Origin: Chth-196 sp044376515
GTDB lineage: Bacteria > Verrucomicrobiota > Verrucomicrobiia > Chthoniobacterales > Chthoniobacteraceae
NCBI GenBank assembly: GCA_044376515.1
Contig: JBILKV010000073.1
Location: 1-19,944, forward strand
Direction: 5' to 3'
DNA length: 19,944 bases
Shown here: piece after piece, positions 1 to 6,629 of the stretch
Layout: each line of letters begins with the position of its first letter
Numbering within the stretch: the stretch's first letter is position 1
Notes under the pieces: model-generated
Seen by the model: only the letters and a program-made list of their open reading frames with translations
Databases searched by the model: none
What the model was told of the DNA's origin: nothing
Translations under genes and position numbers: made by a program

Positions 1-1
1 G

Positions 2-712
2 ATCCCGCCCGGAAGCCTGGTTCAAATCAAGGAGGTCAGCGCGGCCCGCTTTGGCGAAACAGTGTTGCGTCTGCCGGTGACTGAAAAACCATTTGCGTTT
101 GTACAGCCTCGCAACAGCGTCTGGCTCGTGAGCATAGAGCCTCGCCCCTGTCGCATGGAAACTCTCGCACCGGAGGCCGACGGCGAAGTCCGGCATGGGG
201 CGGAAGCAGATGGCAGTTTTGGCAAGGCCTCCGTCATGGGTGTCCACCAAGGTTCGGATGGGAACAACCGCATCTCTTTCATTCGCTTTCACCTGCCGGA
301 GGACATCGGCACCGCCAGACGGGTGCTGCTCCGATTACACGGGCAGGTGGATGGGCCGGAGGGCGAGGCTTTTGACCACCTCGTCTACGGATCGCCCGCT
401 ACCGACTGGGACGAACGGACCTTGAACGGAAGGCAGGCGCCGGGCATCTGCCGCACCGTTTCAGCGATGGCTAAGGTTGATCTTGATACACGGCCCGTGG
501 GACACCTTTCCTTCGTGCCGGGTGCGCTCGCGCGGACTGCTTGGCTCGATGTCACAAGCTATGCTACCGAGCATCCGGGGGCGACGGTGACGTTCGTGCT
601 GATCAAGGAAAAGAAATATCCGGATGATGATTTCCGCGCCTACACAGCCCTATTCGACACCCGTGAGGCGACGCAGGATGAACATCGTCCAGCACTGGAA
701 CTGTGGCGTTGA
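2..712 (+). CDS. C-terminal part of a secreted carbohydrate-active enzyme with a CBM96/DNRLRE-like module (5' truncated by window)
   Basis: The reading frame is open from base 2, upstream of the first ATG at 62, so the gene begins outside the window and only about 236 C-terminal residues are visible. The first 50 residues (…RFGETVLRLPVTEKPFAF…NSVWLVSIE) resemble the small beta-sandwich that closes some glycoside hydrolase catalytic regions. The rest looks like a CBM96/DNRLRE fold: an ADG…SFGK opening, the NNRISFIRFHLP strand, a V-L-L-R-L strand, a WDERTLNG segment, a WLDVTSYA strand and a closing RPALELW. In that family the module follows catalytic domains of lyases and hydrolases acting on acidic or marine polysaccharides and is exported. 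The catalytic domain is not visible, so substrate and enzyme class stay open. The fold assignment is from motif recognition only. Confidence 0.72.
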   Translation: MPPGSLVQIKEVSAARFGETVLRLPVTEKPFAFVQPRNSVWLVSIEPRPCRMETLAPEADGEVRHGAEADGSFGKASVMGVHQGSDGNNRISFIRFHLPEDIGTARRVLLRLHGQVDGPEGEAFDHLVYGSPATDWDERTLNGRQAPGICRTVSAMAKVDLDTRPVGHLSFVPGALARTAWLDVTSYATEHPGATVTFVLIKEKKYPDDDFRAYTALFDTREATQDEHRPALELWR

Positions 713-796
713 GTCTGCGACCTCAACCGTGGCCTCCCAAGCCGGCAGCACCTTGAACTCGATGGAGCTGGCTGGCCAATGGACTTCGCAATCAAA

Positions 797-1195
797 TCAA
801 ACCCCCACCAGATTCAGGCCGCTCACCGTTCTAAAATGATTGTCCTCCGTCGCCAGCGGGAGCCCAGTCTGTAGTGCAATAGCCGCTATCCAAATATCAT
901 TTTGCGGGATGGGCGTTCCTTTCTGGGCCAGCTCAGATGCAACGCGTCCGTAGACAAGTGGGGTTTCCTCGTCTGGCAACAAAACGTCGACGGCATCCAA
1001 GAATGAAGAGATCTGCTGAAGATTCCTCTCAGAGCGCAAGGATCTGTAGGCGCCAGCGTAGAGCTCTGCCAGCACCACATAGGGGAGGTAAAATACCTCG
1101 AAATTGTCCAGTGCGCCAAGAAGCTCCCGGCCACCGCGGAAATGTCTGATCACCACGCTGCTATCAAGCAGCAACCCACTACTGGAGATGGCCAA
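797..1195 (-). CDS. vapC: VapC-type PIN-domain toxin (ribonuclease)
   Basis: This is a PIN-domain protein of about 132 residues, the usual VapC size. The acidic site is visible: D11 in LLLDSSVV, E44 in LAELYAG, D100 in NDIWIAA and D118 in ATEDNHF. VapC toxins are Mg-dependent ribonucleases that cut tRNA or rRNA when the antitoxin is lost. The frame is open up to an ATG at 1240, but that start would overlap the antitoxin by 62 bases. I prefer the TTG at 1195, which has GGAGG about 12 bases upstream and overlaps the antitoxin end by 17 bases. A TTG at 1174, giving MLLDSSVV, is a further option. The pair is convergent with the carbohydrate-enzyme gene. The family call is strong; the start and target are uncertain. 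Confidence 0.85.
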   Translation of the reverse strand: MAISSSGLLLDSSVVIRHFRGGRELLGALDNFEVFYLPYVVLAELYAGAYRSLRSERNLQQISSFLDAVDVLLPDEETPLVYGRVASELAQKGTPIPQNDIWIAAIALQTGLPLATEDNHFRTVSGLNLVGV

Positions 1196-1397
1196 GATCG
1201 CGATTGGCCTCCGCTTTGACCGCGAGCTCGAAGCGCTCACCCTCGTCAGTGTCCATGCAACCGGCAGTAGCCAGAAGTGCTGAAAGACGCCGTTCCTTGG
1301 ATTTTGGATTCAACGAATGCACGTACCGAGCGACGTCCACGAGGACTGAATTGGGCAGCTCGTTGAGATCCCGCAAAATCGATTCCACCACGGTCAT
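1179..1397 (-). CDS. vapB: Probable VapB-type antitoxin
   Basis: A 72-residue protein lies immediately upstream of the PIN toxin and overlaps its start. The N-terminal half (VESILRDLNELPNSVLVDVARYVHSL) is a helical segment like those of DUF2281/VapB-type antitoxins. The C-terminal half (ALLATAGCMDTDEGERFELAV) resembles the toxin-wrapping tail of VapB proteins that accompany VapC. Its expected role is to bind and neutralise the PIN toxin and to repress its own promoter. ATG is at 1397 with no clear Shine-Dalgarno upstream. The role is mainly supported by gene order, overlap and size; the DNA-binding fold is not recognisable. Confidence 0.72.
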   Translation of the reverse strand: MTVVESILRDLNELPNSVLVDVARYVHSLNPKSKERRLSALLATAGCMDTDEGERFELAVKAEANRDLGHLQ

Positions 1398-1540
1398 GGT
1401 ACTTACATAGCACGCCCGGAAGGTTCCCGCGAATCAGACTTTGCGAGCAATCCTGATTCTGGTTGCGAGGGCAAAGTAGTCCGATGGTGTTTTTCGCTCT
1501 TTTGACTCGGCTCCTCCGGGGACAGACAATGTTACCGCTT

Positions 1541-1815
1541 CACGTGCGGCCGCGCTTAGCACGCATCCAGCCACCCGCGGATCACCCGGGCGCAAACCTC
1601 GGCCTCCTCCGCCTACCCCACGGTCGAAAACAAATCCGGCACCGGACCCACCGGCAGGATCACCCGCGAATCCGGCATGTCCCGGAGCAACCCCACGGTG
1701 TGTGTAAAAATCAAACGCCGGAAATAGAGACGCAGCCGGCGCGTAAAACGCACCGGGGCGAGCAACACTACCTCCACGGGATAACACAGCAACCGGGCGG
1801 GATGTCCGAACCAAC
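1541..1815 (-). pseudogene. Decayed fragment of a NERD/SF1 helicase gene (duplicate of part of 3763-5460)
   Basis: This stretch aligns base for base, at a constant offset of 2501 and without net gaps, with 4042-4316 inside the intact helicase gene. The match includes an identical run of about 49 bases (1566-1614) and another of about 37 bases. Read in the helicase frame it keeps the helicase peptide ARVIRGWLDAC but has a TAG where the intact gene has GEA, and a TAA just after WLDAC where the intact gene has GAG. It also lacks the N-terminal nuclease, both Walker motifs and the C-terminus. It is therefore a non-functional remnant. It sits just downstream of the TOPRIM gene, in the same orientation as the intact helicase. 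An unrelated long open frame (1434-1895, minus) across it is an out-of-frame artefact. Confidence 0.9.
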
Positions 1816-1842
1816 CTAACCCAGCGCCGGAACCCCCTCAAC

Positions 1843-2373
1843 TTATGGACCGTTTTCCAAAAGGGGTACGTTGAAAAGCTCGAGAAGCGCCCCAAGCGGC
1901 TCCAGCTTCGGAGCGCGCGCAGCCAGCACCGCCGGCGGAAAATGGACGTTGTAAGTTTGCGGGTCGGTCAAGGATTGCCCGATGCGTTGCTGCAGCCGTT
2001 GTTTGCATTCAGCCGGGGAACGTGGAGGTTTCTCTCCGAGAATGGCGAGCAGAAGCCCCTCGAGGCACGGAAAACACCGCAGCGTCCGAATCTTACGCTT
2101 CGTGGCGGCTTTAAGGTGCCCTCCCTGAGGATGCCAGTCGTTGTCGAAGAGGGCCACGCGCCGGTCGAATGCCTCGAAACTGTGCATGGCAGCCTTCAGC
2201 ACCGCGTCTCCATTGCCGTGCGCTGATCTCACCGTGACGCGCGATCCGCCGTCCTTTCCAAAATTGATTTTCAGGTGCTTGAGAAAAACCTCGTCCGTCT
2301 CTCCCTCAACCACCACCAGCGTGGTGTGCCTCGCGGCGCGCGGTTTGCGTTTGAATGGATTCGAGCGGGACAC
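1843..2373 (-). CDS. TOPRIM-domain protein, RloB-like effector of an AAA15/TOPRIM pair
   Basis: A 176-residue protein with a TOPRIM-type core: the glutamate strand TLVVVEGETDEVF (E23-G24) and the acidic DxD strand VALFDNDW (D77, D79). These are the metal-binding residues of OLD/RloB-family nucleases. A basic N-terminus (SNPFKRKPRAARH) precedes the core, as in many RloB proteins. It starts with GTG at 2373, 11 bases after the ATPase gene ends, so the two are one operon. Known relatives of this arrangement are RloA/RloB, AbiL and PARIS-like phage-defence pairs, in which the ATPase senses and the TOPRIM protein kills or cleaves. At 176 residues it is slightly short for RloB. The exact subtype cannot be decided by eye. 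Confidence 0.82.
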   Translation of the reverse strand: MSRSNPFKRKPRAARHTTLVVVEGETDEVFLKHLKINFGKDGGSRVTVRSAHGNGDAVLKAAMHSFEAFDRRVALFDNDWHPQGGHLKAATKRKIRTLRCFPCLEGLLLAILGEKPPRSPAECKQRLQQRIGQSLTDPQTYNVHFPPAVLAARAPKLEPLGALLELFNVPLLENGP

Positions 2374-2384
2374 CGGAGTGATGC

Positions 2385-3608
2385 TCAGAAGTTGGGAATG
2401 CCCCCATAGGCGCCCGCGTGATACTTTGCGTAATGATTGGCGTCATTGCGGGAGGCTCCTTTGACCTCGTCAAGCCGCCAGGCCTCGGATGAAAGCGTCA
2501 GCGGATTTTTCTCGGTCAGCACGATCTGATATTTTTCCAAGGTCTCCTGCAGCAGGTAGTCGGAATGGAAGTTCGCAATGAGCTGGGCGTGCTTGGGATT
2601 GTGTTCGCGGGAATAAAAGAGCTCAACGAGCGCCCGCACCATGTGCGGGTGGAGCCCCGTCTCAAACTCATCGATCACCGCTACCCCTCCGGAAGCGAGG
2701 ACTGGCAGGATGTACCGCAGCAGGACGAAAAGCGCCTGCGTGCCACGCGATTCCTGAAGGAGGGGGAGCGAGTAGGGCCGTCCGGCAACCTGATGTTCCG
2801 CAATCGGGAACGGGGCGATTTCCTCTTTTCCTTCGGAATTGAGCAGTTTGATCTCCCCAATCCGGAGATTCGAAATTCCAAGGTCCGCCCCGATCAGGTA
2901 GCGCTCGGCGCTGCTAAAAAGTTCGCCGCGCTTTTGGAAAAAATCGGCCGCTGCGAGGAGGTTGGCAAACTCGGGGTCGTGGTTGGGCATCCGGCCAAGG
3001 GAATGAATGTTCACATAGAGCCGTTGAAAATACTGGGAGAATTTCTGCGCGAATGCGTGCTGCTGCAGCACGGCCGAAGAAAGAAATGAGGCGTTTTCCC
3101 GGAGCGCGACCTGCTTGGACGGGCCAATGTCCTGGGACTTGAAATCGTACTTTCCATGAGCGGCATCCCAGCGCCGCTCGAAAAGGTAGCGGTACCGGGC
3201 CTCCTTCTTGTGCAGGGACTCAAAGAGCACCCGTTTGGGGGTGATCTCCAGATCGTAACGGTAGAGTTCCCGCTCGAACTCAAACTCCAGACCGAATGTG
3301 GTCGGATTTACATCGCGCTGCGACTCGGACACAAAAACGAAGGGCTCGGCCGGGATTTCTTTGTCCGGCTGGATCAGGGCGGATTCCAGAATAAAATGAC
3401 GGAGGAAGGCTATCGCCTTCAGCAAGTTCGTTTTTCCTGAGGCGTTGGCTCCAAAGACTCCTGTAACGGCATTGACGCGTACATTGGGCTGTGCGGAAGG
3501 CAGAAAGATGTCGCGGCCCGCGGCGCCCGCCTTGGGCCCCACGGTGAACTCCAAGAGGGTTTCTTCCTGAAACGATACAAAGTTCCGAATTGCCAGCGAA
3601 TGGATCAT
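2385..3608 (-). CDS. AAA15-family (RloA-like) ATPase of a defence pair
   Basis: This 407-residue ABC/SMC-like ATPase starts with the family hallmark IHSLAIRNFVSF. Walker A is GANASGKT (53-60), the signature-like ESRGTQ is at 286-291, Walker B VAVIDEF at 309-315 with the GLHP D-loop, and the H-loop histidine is in IANFHSD (H348). The middle part (about 70-280) is a divergent insertion rich in aromatic and charged residues. This order is that of AAA15/AAA_21 proteins such as RloA, the AbiL ATPase and AriA of PARIS. Such proteins act in the cytoplasm as sensors that hold or trigger a TOPRIM partner; the partner here follows 11 bases downstream. ATG is at 3608. An inverted-repeat region lies directly upstream. 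The phage trigger is unknown. Confidence 0.87.
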   Translation of the reverse strand: MIHSLAIRNFVSFQEETLLEFTVGPKAGAAGRDIFLPSAQPNVRVNAVTGVFGANASGKTNLLKAIAFLRHFILESALIQPDKEIPAEPFVFVSESQRDVNPTTFGLEFEFERELYRYDLEITPKRVLFESLHKKEARYRYLFERRWDAAHGKYDFKSQDIGPSKQVALRENASFLSSAVLQQHAFAQKFSQYFQRLYVNIHSLGRMPNHDPEFANLLAAADFFQKRGELFSSAERYLIGADLGISNLRIGEIKLLNSEGKEEIAPFPIAEHQVAGRPYSLPLLQESRGTQALFVLLRYILPVLASGGVAVIDEFETGLHPHMVRALVELFYSREHNPKHAQLIANFHSDYLLQETLEKYQIVLTEKNPLTLSSEAWRLDEVKGASRNDANHYAKYHAGAYGGIPNF

Positions 3609-3617
3609 ATAAACCGG

Positions 3618-3652
3618 ACAATCGACGATTTTCTGTCGATTTCAATGATTGT
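3618..3652. promoter_or_regulatory. Nested inverted repeats upstream of the ATPase/TOPRIM operon
   Basis: AATCGAC (3620-3626) and GTCGATT (3635-3641) form a perfect 7-bp inverted repeat with an 8-base centre. An outer pair, ACAATC (3618-3623) and GATTGT (3647-3652), is also complementary. The element begins 10 bases before the ATG at 3608, in the only gap between the helicase and the ATPase gene, so it could be an operator or a leader hairpin. No matching regulator gene is evident nearby. Confidence 0.35.
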
Positions 3653-3762
3653 ATTCAAGATTACGAATGGCCAGCACCTTATCGTCGTTCCTTATTCCGC
3701 CATCGTCAGCAAGCACATCCATCGCGTTGCGCGGGTTTGCCTACCCATCCATCTCTCCTCCT

Positions 3763-5460
3763 TCACCCACCCCGCGTCACCACCGCCAGCAACTGGCGGG
3801 CGCGCGTGACGCCTTGCACGAACGTCTTCGCCTGGTACTCGTCCCCGGACGCCTCCTCCCACGCTGGCAGCCCCGTCACCACCACCGCCCGCCGGTCCAG
3901 CCCCTTCGCACGGTTCACCGACACGGCCAAAACCGCGTCTCCGGGCTGGCCCGACGGATCCCCCGCGTAAAAACGCACCCCGGAAGTGTTCTCTTCTGCC
4001 AACCAGTCCGGCGCCTTCGAGCCCGCGTGCAACAGCAGAATCTCGTGCGGGCGCGCCTCGCACGCGTCCAGCCACCCGCGGATCACCCGGGCGCAAACCT
4101 CGGCCTCCTCCGCCTCCCCCATGGTCGAAAATAATTCCGGCTCCGGACCCTGCGGCAGGATCACCCGCGAATCCGGCATGTCCCGGAGCAGCCCCGCAGT
4201 GTGCGTGCAAATCAGGCTCCGAAAATAGCGGCGTAGCTGGCGCGTAAATCGGACCGGCGTGCGGACCACCACGCCCACAGGATTCTGCAACACGCTCCGG
4301 ATCGCATCCGGTTCAAACGCCCCCGCGCGGCGGACGAACCTCTGTTCGCAGTCGTAGAAAATCGACACCGGCGCATCCCGTCCACCCCGCAGCAGCGCGA
4401 AATAAACGGACCACCAACCTGGACCGGACCCTTCCTCGATCTCGGGAGAGGTGTTGTGATCCTGCGCTTCGTCCACCACAAGCGCGTCGAAAAACGGCCT
4501 GAACTCCGGCTGGTTCACCCTCTCCCACAAGGCCTGGGGCAGGGTGTGCTCAAAGTACCGGGTCTCCTCTTCCCGCGAACCGTGCGACAACGGATGCGGC
4601 CGGGCCAGCAACATCGCCCCAAGGGACTGGTAACTGAACACATGAATGTCCCGGCTCAGCCTTCCGCACACCTCTTTCAACCAGTGCTCCAGCTGGATGT
4701 TGTAACAAAGGAACAACACCCTCGCCCCCTCCCGCGTCAAGCGCACGGCCTGCTCGATGGCCAGCCACGTCTTGCCCGTGCCGGGGCCGCCGTTGAAGAG
4801 CAGTTGCTGGTTTTCCGACAACGCATCCAACAGCTCGTAGCCGCACTCCGTCTGCTGCTCGATGATGCGGTCCGCGAAGTCGAGCGTGCGGCGGTTTGCG
4901 GTGGCGGGAAGGCCGATGGCGAAGACGGCTTCAAAAACACGCCGGGCTTCCTCGTCGGAACAATCGCTGCGCCGGCCCTCAAACCGCCGGTCCCACCAGC
5001 GCGCGAAGCCGCGCAGGTCGCCCGCCGCGGCGAACCGCGCACGCGGCACGCCTTCATATTGGTCGGCCTCGCCAGCAAGCTCCACGTCAGGCAGAGCCAG
5101 CACCTTGTCGACGAAGGGTGCACCGACTTCAAACTCGTCCGCCTTGGCAATAATCCTGTCGACCACGCCGGCGCACTCGGCGTCGAGTTGGCGGAAAGGG
5201 TTCCGACCGTCGCCCATGCTCCACTCGCCCGTGTGCGGGTCGCAGGAAGGCGCGCCGCCCTTGGCTTCCATCACAAGAATGTGGCCGCCGGGGCCCTGGA
5301 TCACGAAGTCGCCCTCGCGGAAAATGCCGTGTTTTTTGGAGGTATAGTAAAAGCCCCAGCGGACGGTGAATTCATCGCTGAGATGTCCGAGAAGACGGGC
5401 GGTACGCTGCTCGCTCTCGGGGGCCGTTTCGGGAGGATTATGGTAAACCCATCGGGCCAT
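3763..5460 (-). CDS. NERD-domain nuclease fused to a superfamily-1 (UvrD-like) helicase
   Basis: A 565-residue fusion. Residues about 15-70 form a NERD (nuclease-related) domain: SEQRTARLL, then EGDFVI with D51 and the VMEAKGG strand with E65 and K67, the D…ExK pattern of restriction-like nucleases. The helicase follows: Walker A GGPGTGKT (224-231), Walker B VVDEAQD (328-334), a motif III-like IFYDCEQ, and C-terminal motifs V/VI in SVNRAKGLD and QGVTRARQLLAVV. Such proteins are predicted to unwind and cut foreign or damaged DNA, and nuclease-helicase fusions of this kind occur as single-gene phage-defence factors. ATG is at 5460. It lies upstream of the ATPase/TOPRIM operon with a 154-base gap. 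A part of this gene is duplicated as a dead copy at 1541-1815. Confidence 0.87.
   Translation of the reverse strand: MARWVYHNPPETAPESEQRTARLLGHLSDEFTVRWGFYYTSKKHGIFREGDFVIQGPGGHILVMEAKGGAPSCDPHTGEWSMGDGRNPFRQLDAECAGVVDRIIAKADEFEVGAPFVDKVLALPDVELAGEADQYEGVPRARFAAAGDLRGFARWWDRRFEGRRSDCSDEEARRVFEAVFAIGLPATANRRTLDFADRIIEQQTECGYELLDALSENQQLLFNGGPGTGKTWLAIEQAVRLTREGARVLFLCYNIQLEHWLKEVCGRLSRDIHVFSYQSLGAMLLARPHPLSHGSREEETRYFEHTLPQALWERVNQPEFRPFFDALVVDEAQDHNTSPEIEEGSGPGWWSVYFALLRGGRDAPVSIFYDCEQRFVRRAGAFEPDAIRSVLQNPVGVVVRTPVRFTRQLRRYFRSLICTHTAGLLRDMPDSRVILPQGPEPELFSTMGEAEEAEVCARVIRGWLDACEARPHEILLLHAGSKAPDWLAEENTSGVRFYAGDPSGQPGDAVLAVSVNRAKGLDRRAVVVTGLPAWEEASGDEYQAKTFVQGVTRARQLLAVVTRGG
4042..4316 (-). 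repeat. Intact copy of the direct repeat shared with the helicase remnant
   Basis: This part of the helicase gene (region around RVILPQGPEPELFS and VIRGWLDACEARP) is matched by 1541-1815 in the same orientation. The two copies bracket the TOPRIM/ATPase operon. Identity is highest between about 4067 and 4190 and fades at both ends, as expected for an old duplication with one copy decaying. Confidence 0.85.
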
Positions 5461-5609
5461 GCGGGAATGTATTCATGAGCATCGGGGAACTCCAGCCCGG
5501 ACACCCGGAGGTGGGGCAGGGCAGGGGGGAGGAATGCAAACGGACACGGCGGTCCCGGCTCTCCGACAAGCGCCGCAGTTCGGGGACTGGCGAAAGGGCC
5601 CTTCTAAAA

Positions 5610-5780
5610 CTAGCCCCTCAGCAATCCCTTAAAGGAAATGTCCTCATCCAGTTCAGGCCAGTGCAGCCCTAAGGGGGAAACCTCAATGTTTTGAAGCTGT
5701 GCCTCGGTGCCCTTCACCAGACGAGCGCTTGCCGTAGTCGGGAACCGGATTTCGACCGTACCCGCGATGCGGACGGTCAC
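5610..5780 (-). CDS. DUF2442-like small protein or its C-terminal remnant
   Basis: The last ~50 residues of this frame (VEIRFP…ARLVKGTEAQL, NIEVSPLGLHWPELDEDIS, FKGLLRG) match the hallmark of DUF2442 proteins: a short beta domain ending in a GxHWPxLDEDIS block. I place the start at the GTG at 5780, giving 56 residues. Full DUF2442 proteins have roughly 20 more residues at the N-terminus, and the upstream part of the open frame (to 5933) does not look like them. The gene may therefore be truncated or frameshifted. DUF2442 genes usually pair with a DUF4160 partner in toxin-antitoxin-like loci; none is visible here. Function is unknown. Confidence 0.5.
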   Translation of the reverse strand: MTVRIAGTVEIRFPTTASARLVKGTEAQLQNIEVSPLGLHWPELDEDISFKGLLRG

Positions 5781-5936
5781 ATATCCGGCACCGCAACGAG
5801 GCTGTTTTTGTTGCGTCCTCTGACAGTGCTCCCATGTCAGCCGAATCATCCGTGATGCCTTGCGGGAGGTTTCCCGAGGCAGCGATGCGCAGGGCAAAGT
5901 TGGCAATCCGCTCCGCGGATTGGCTGGCGCCACCGC

Positions 5937-6488
5937 TCACGTTGATACGGGGCGTTCGGTGCCTTCCCACGCCAACACGAAGGAGCATTGTGCGTTTGTC
6001 TCCGGCGAGGTCGGCTTCCACTTGCTCTTTGCAACGGTCTTCCAAAGCTCAGCTAGTCGTAACAGCGCGTCCCGGCCCGTGGCCCCTCTTCGCACAAAAT
6101 GGCAGCCGACCACGGTGCCCGTTCTCCCCCTGCCACCCCAGCAGTGGACATAAACCGTGTGTCCCTTCGCTAACGCGCCATCGATGCAGTCGAGGATCGC
6201 CGTCATTTCCGCCGCAGACTTCGGGACATTCACGTCTTGGATGGGCATCCGCGTGTGGACAACCGGCAAACCGGAAACGGGGTGGTGCGAGGGAAGATGC
6301 GGCGCGTAGGGGGCGAGCTCGTGTTCCTCGGTTAGATCCAAAAAGAAGCTGATCCCCGCCTCGATGTGGCGCGCCACCCTCGCCGCTGCGTTTCCCGCCG
6401 CCGGGTGTCCCGGATACTCGCCTGCCATCAGCGTGCCTTTGTGGATCCAATAACGGTTCTCGTGCGGGCGGGTGTCAGGAGTGTCCAT
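5937..6488 (-). CDS. Dual-specificity / tyrosine protein phosphatase
   Basis: A 183-residue cysteine phosphatase. The P-loop is HCWGGRGRTGT with catalytic C116 and R122 (C-x5-R). A candidate general acid is D85 in MPIQDVNVP. The N-terminal part has the usual opening of bacterial DSP-like proteins (WIHKGTLMAGEYPG, then FFLDLTEEHEL). It is expected to be cytosolic and to hydrolyse phosphate from phosphotyrosine or phosphoserine/threonine proteins, though some relatives act on nucleotides or phosphoinositides. ATG is at 6488, divergent from the LRV operon across 141 bases. There is no kinase in the window to suggest the substrate. Confidence 0.85.
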   Translation of the reverse strand: MDTPDTRPHENRYWIHKGTLMAGEYPGHPAAGNAAARVARHIEAGISFFLDLTEEHELAPYAPHLPSHHPVSGLPVVHTRMPIQDVNVPKSAAEMTAILDCIDGALAKGHTVYVHCWGGRGRTGTVVGCHFVRRGATGRDALLRLAELWKTVAKSKWKPTSPETNAQCSFVLAWEGTERPVST

Positions 6489-6629
6489 GGTCCGCTAATT
6501 CTAGCACAGCGCCTGCGGAGCGCCTCCGCCCGATGTCGGACCCGCAGAGCCGCGCGGCACGGGTGTGCAACACTATTGGAAAGAACCGCGTCCCGTTTCA
6601 GCCGCTTCGGGCGCCCTGCACCTCCCGTC

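Noticed and set aside
1434..1895. Long minus-strand frame of 153 residues
   Set aside because: It crosses the helicase remnant in the wrong frame; the same out-of-frame peptide appears over the intact helicase (3692-4210), so it only reflects GC-rich shadow coding.
4456..5478. 340-residue plus-strand frame opposite the NERD-helicase
   Set aside because: It is the antisense of a clear helicase with all motifs; its composition is typical of a shadow frame in GC-rich DNA.
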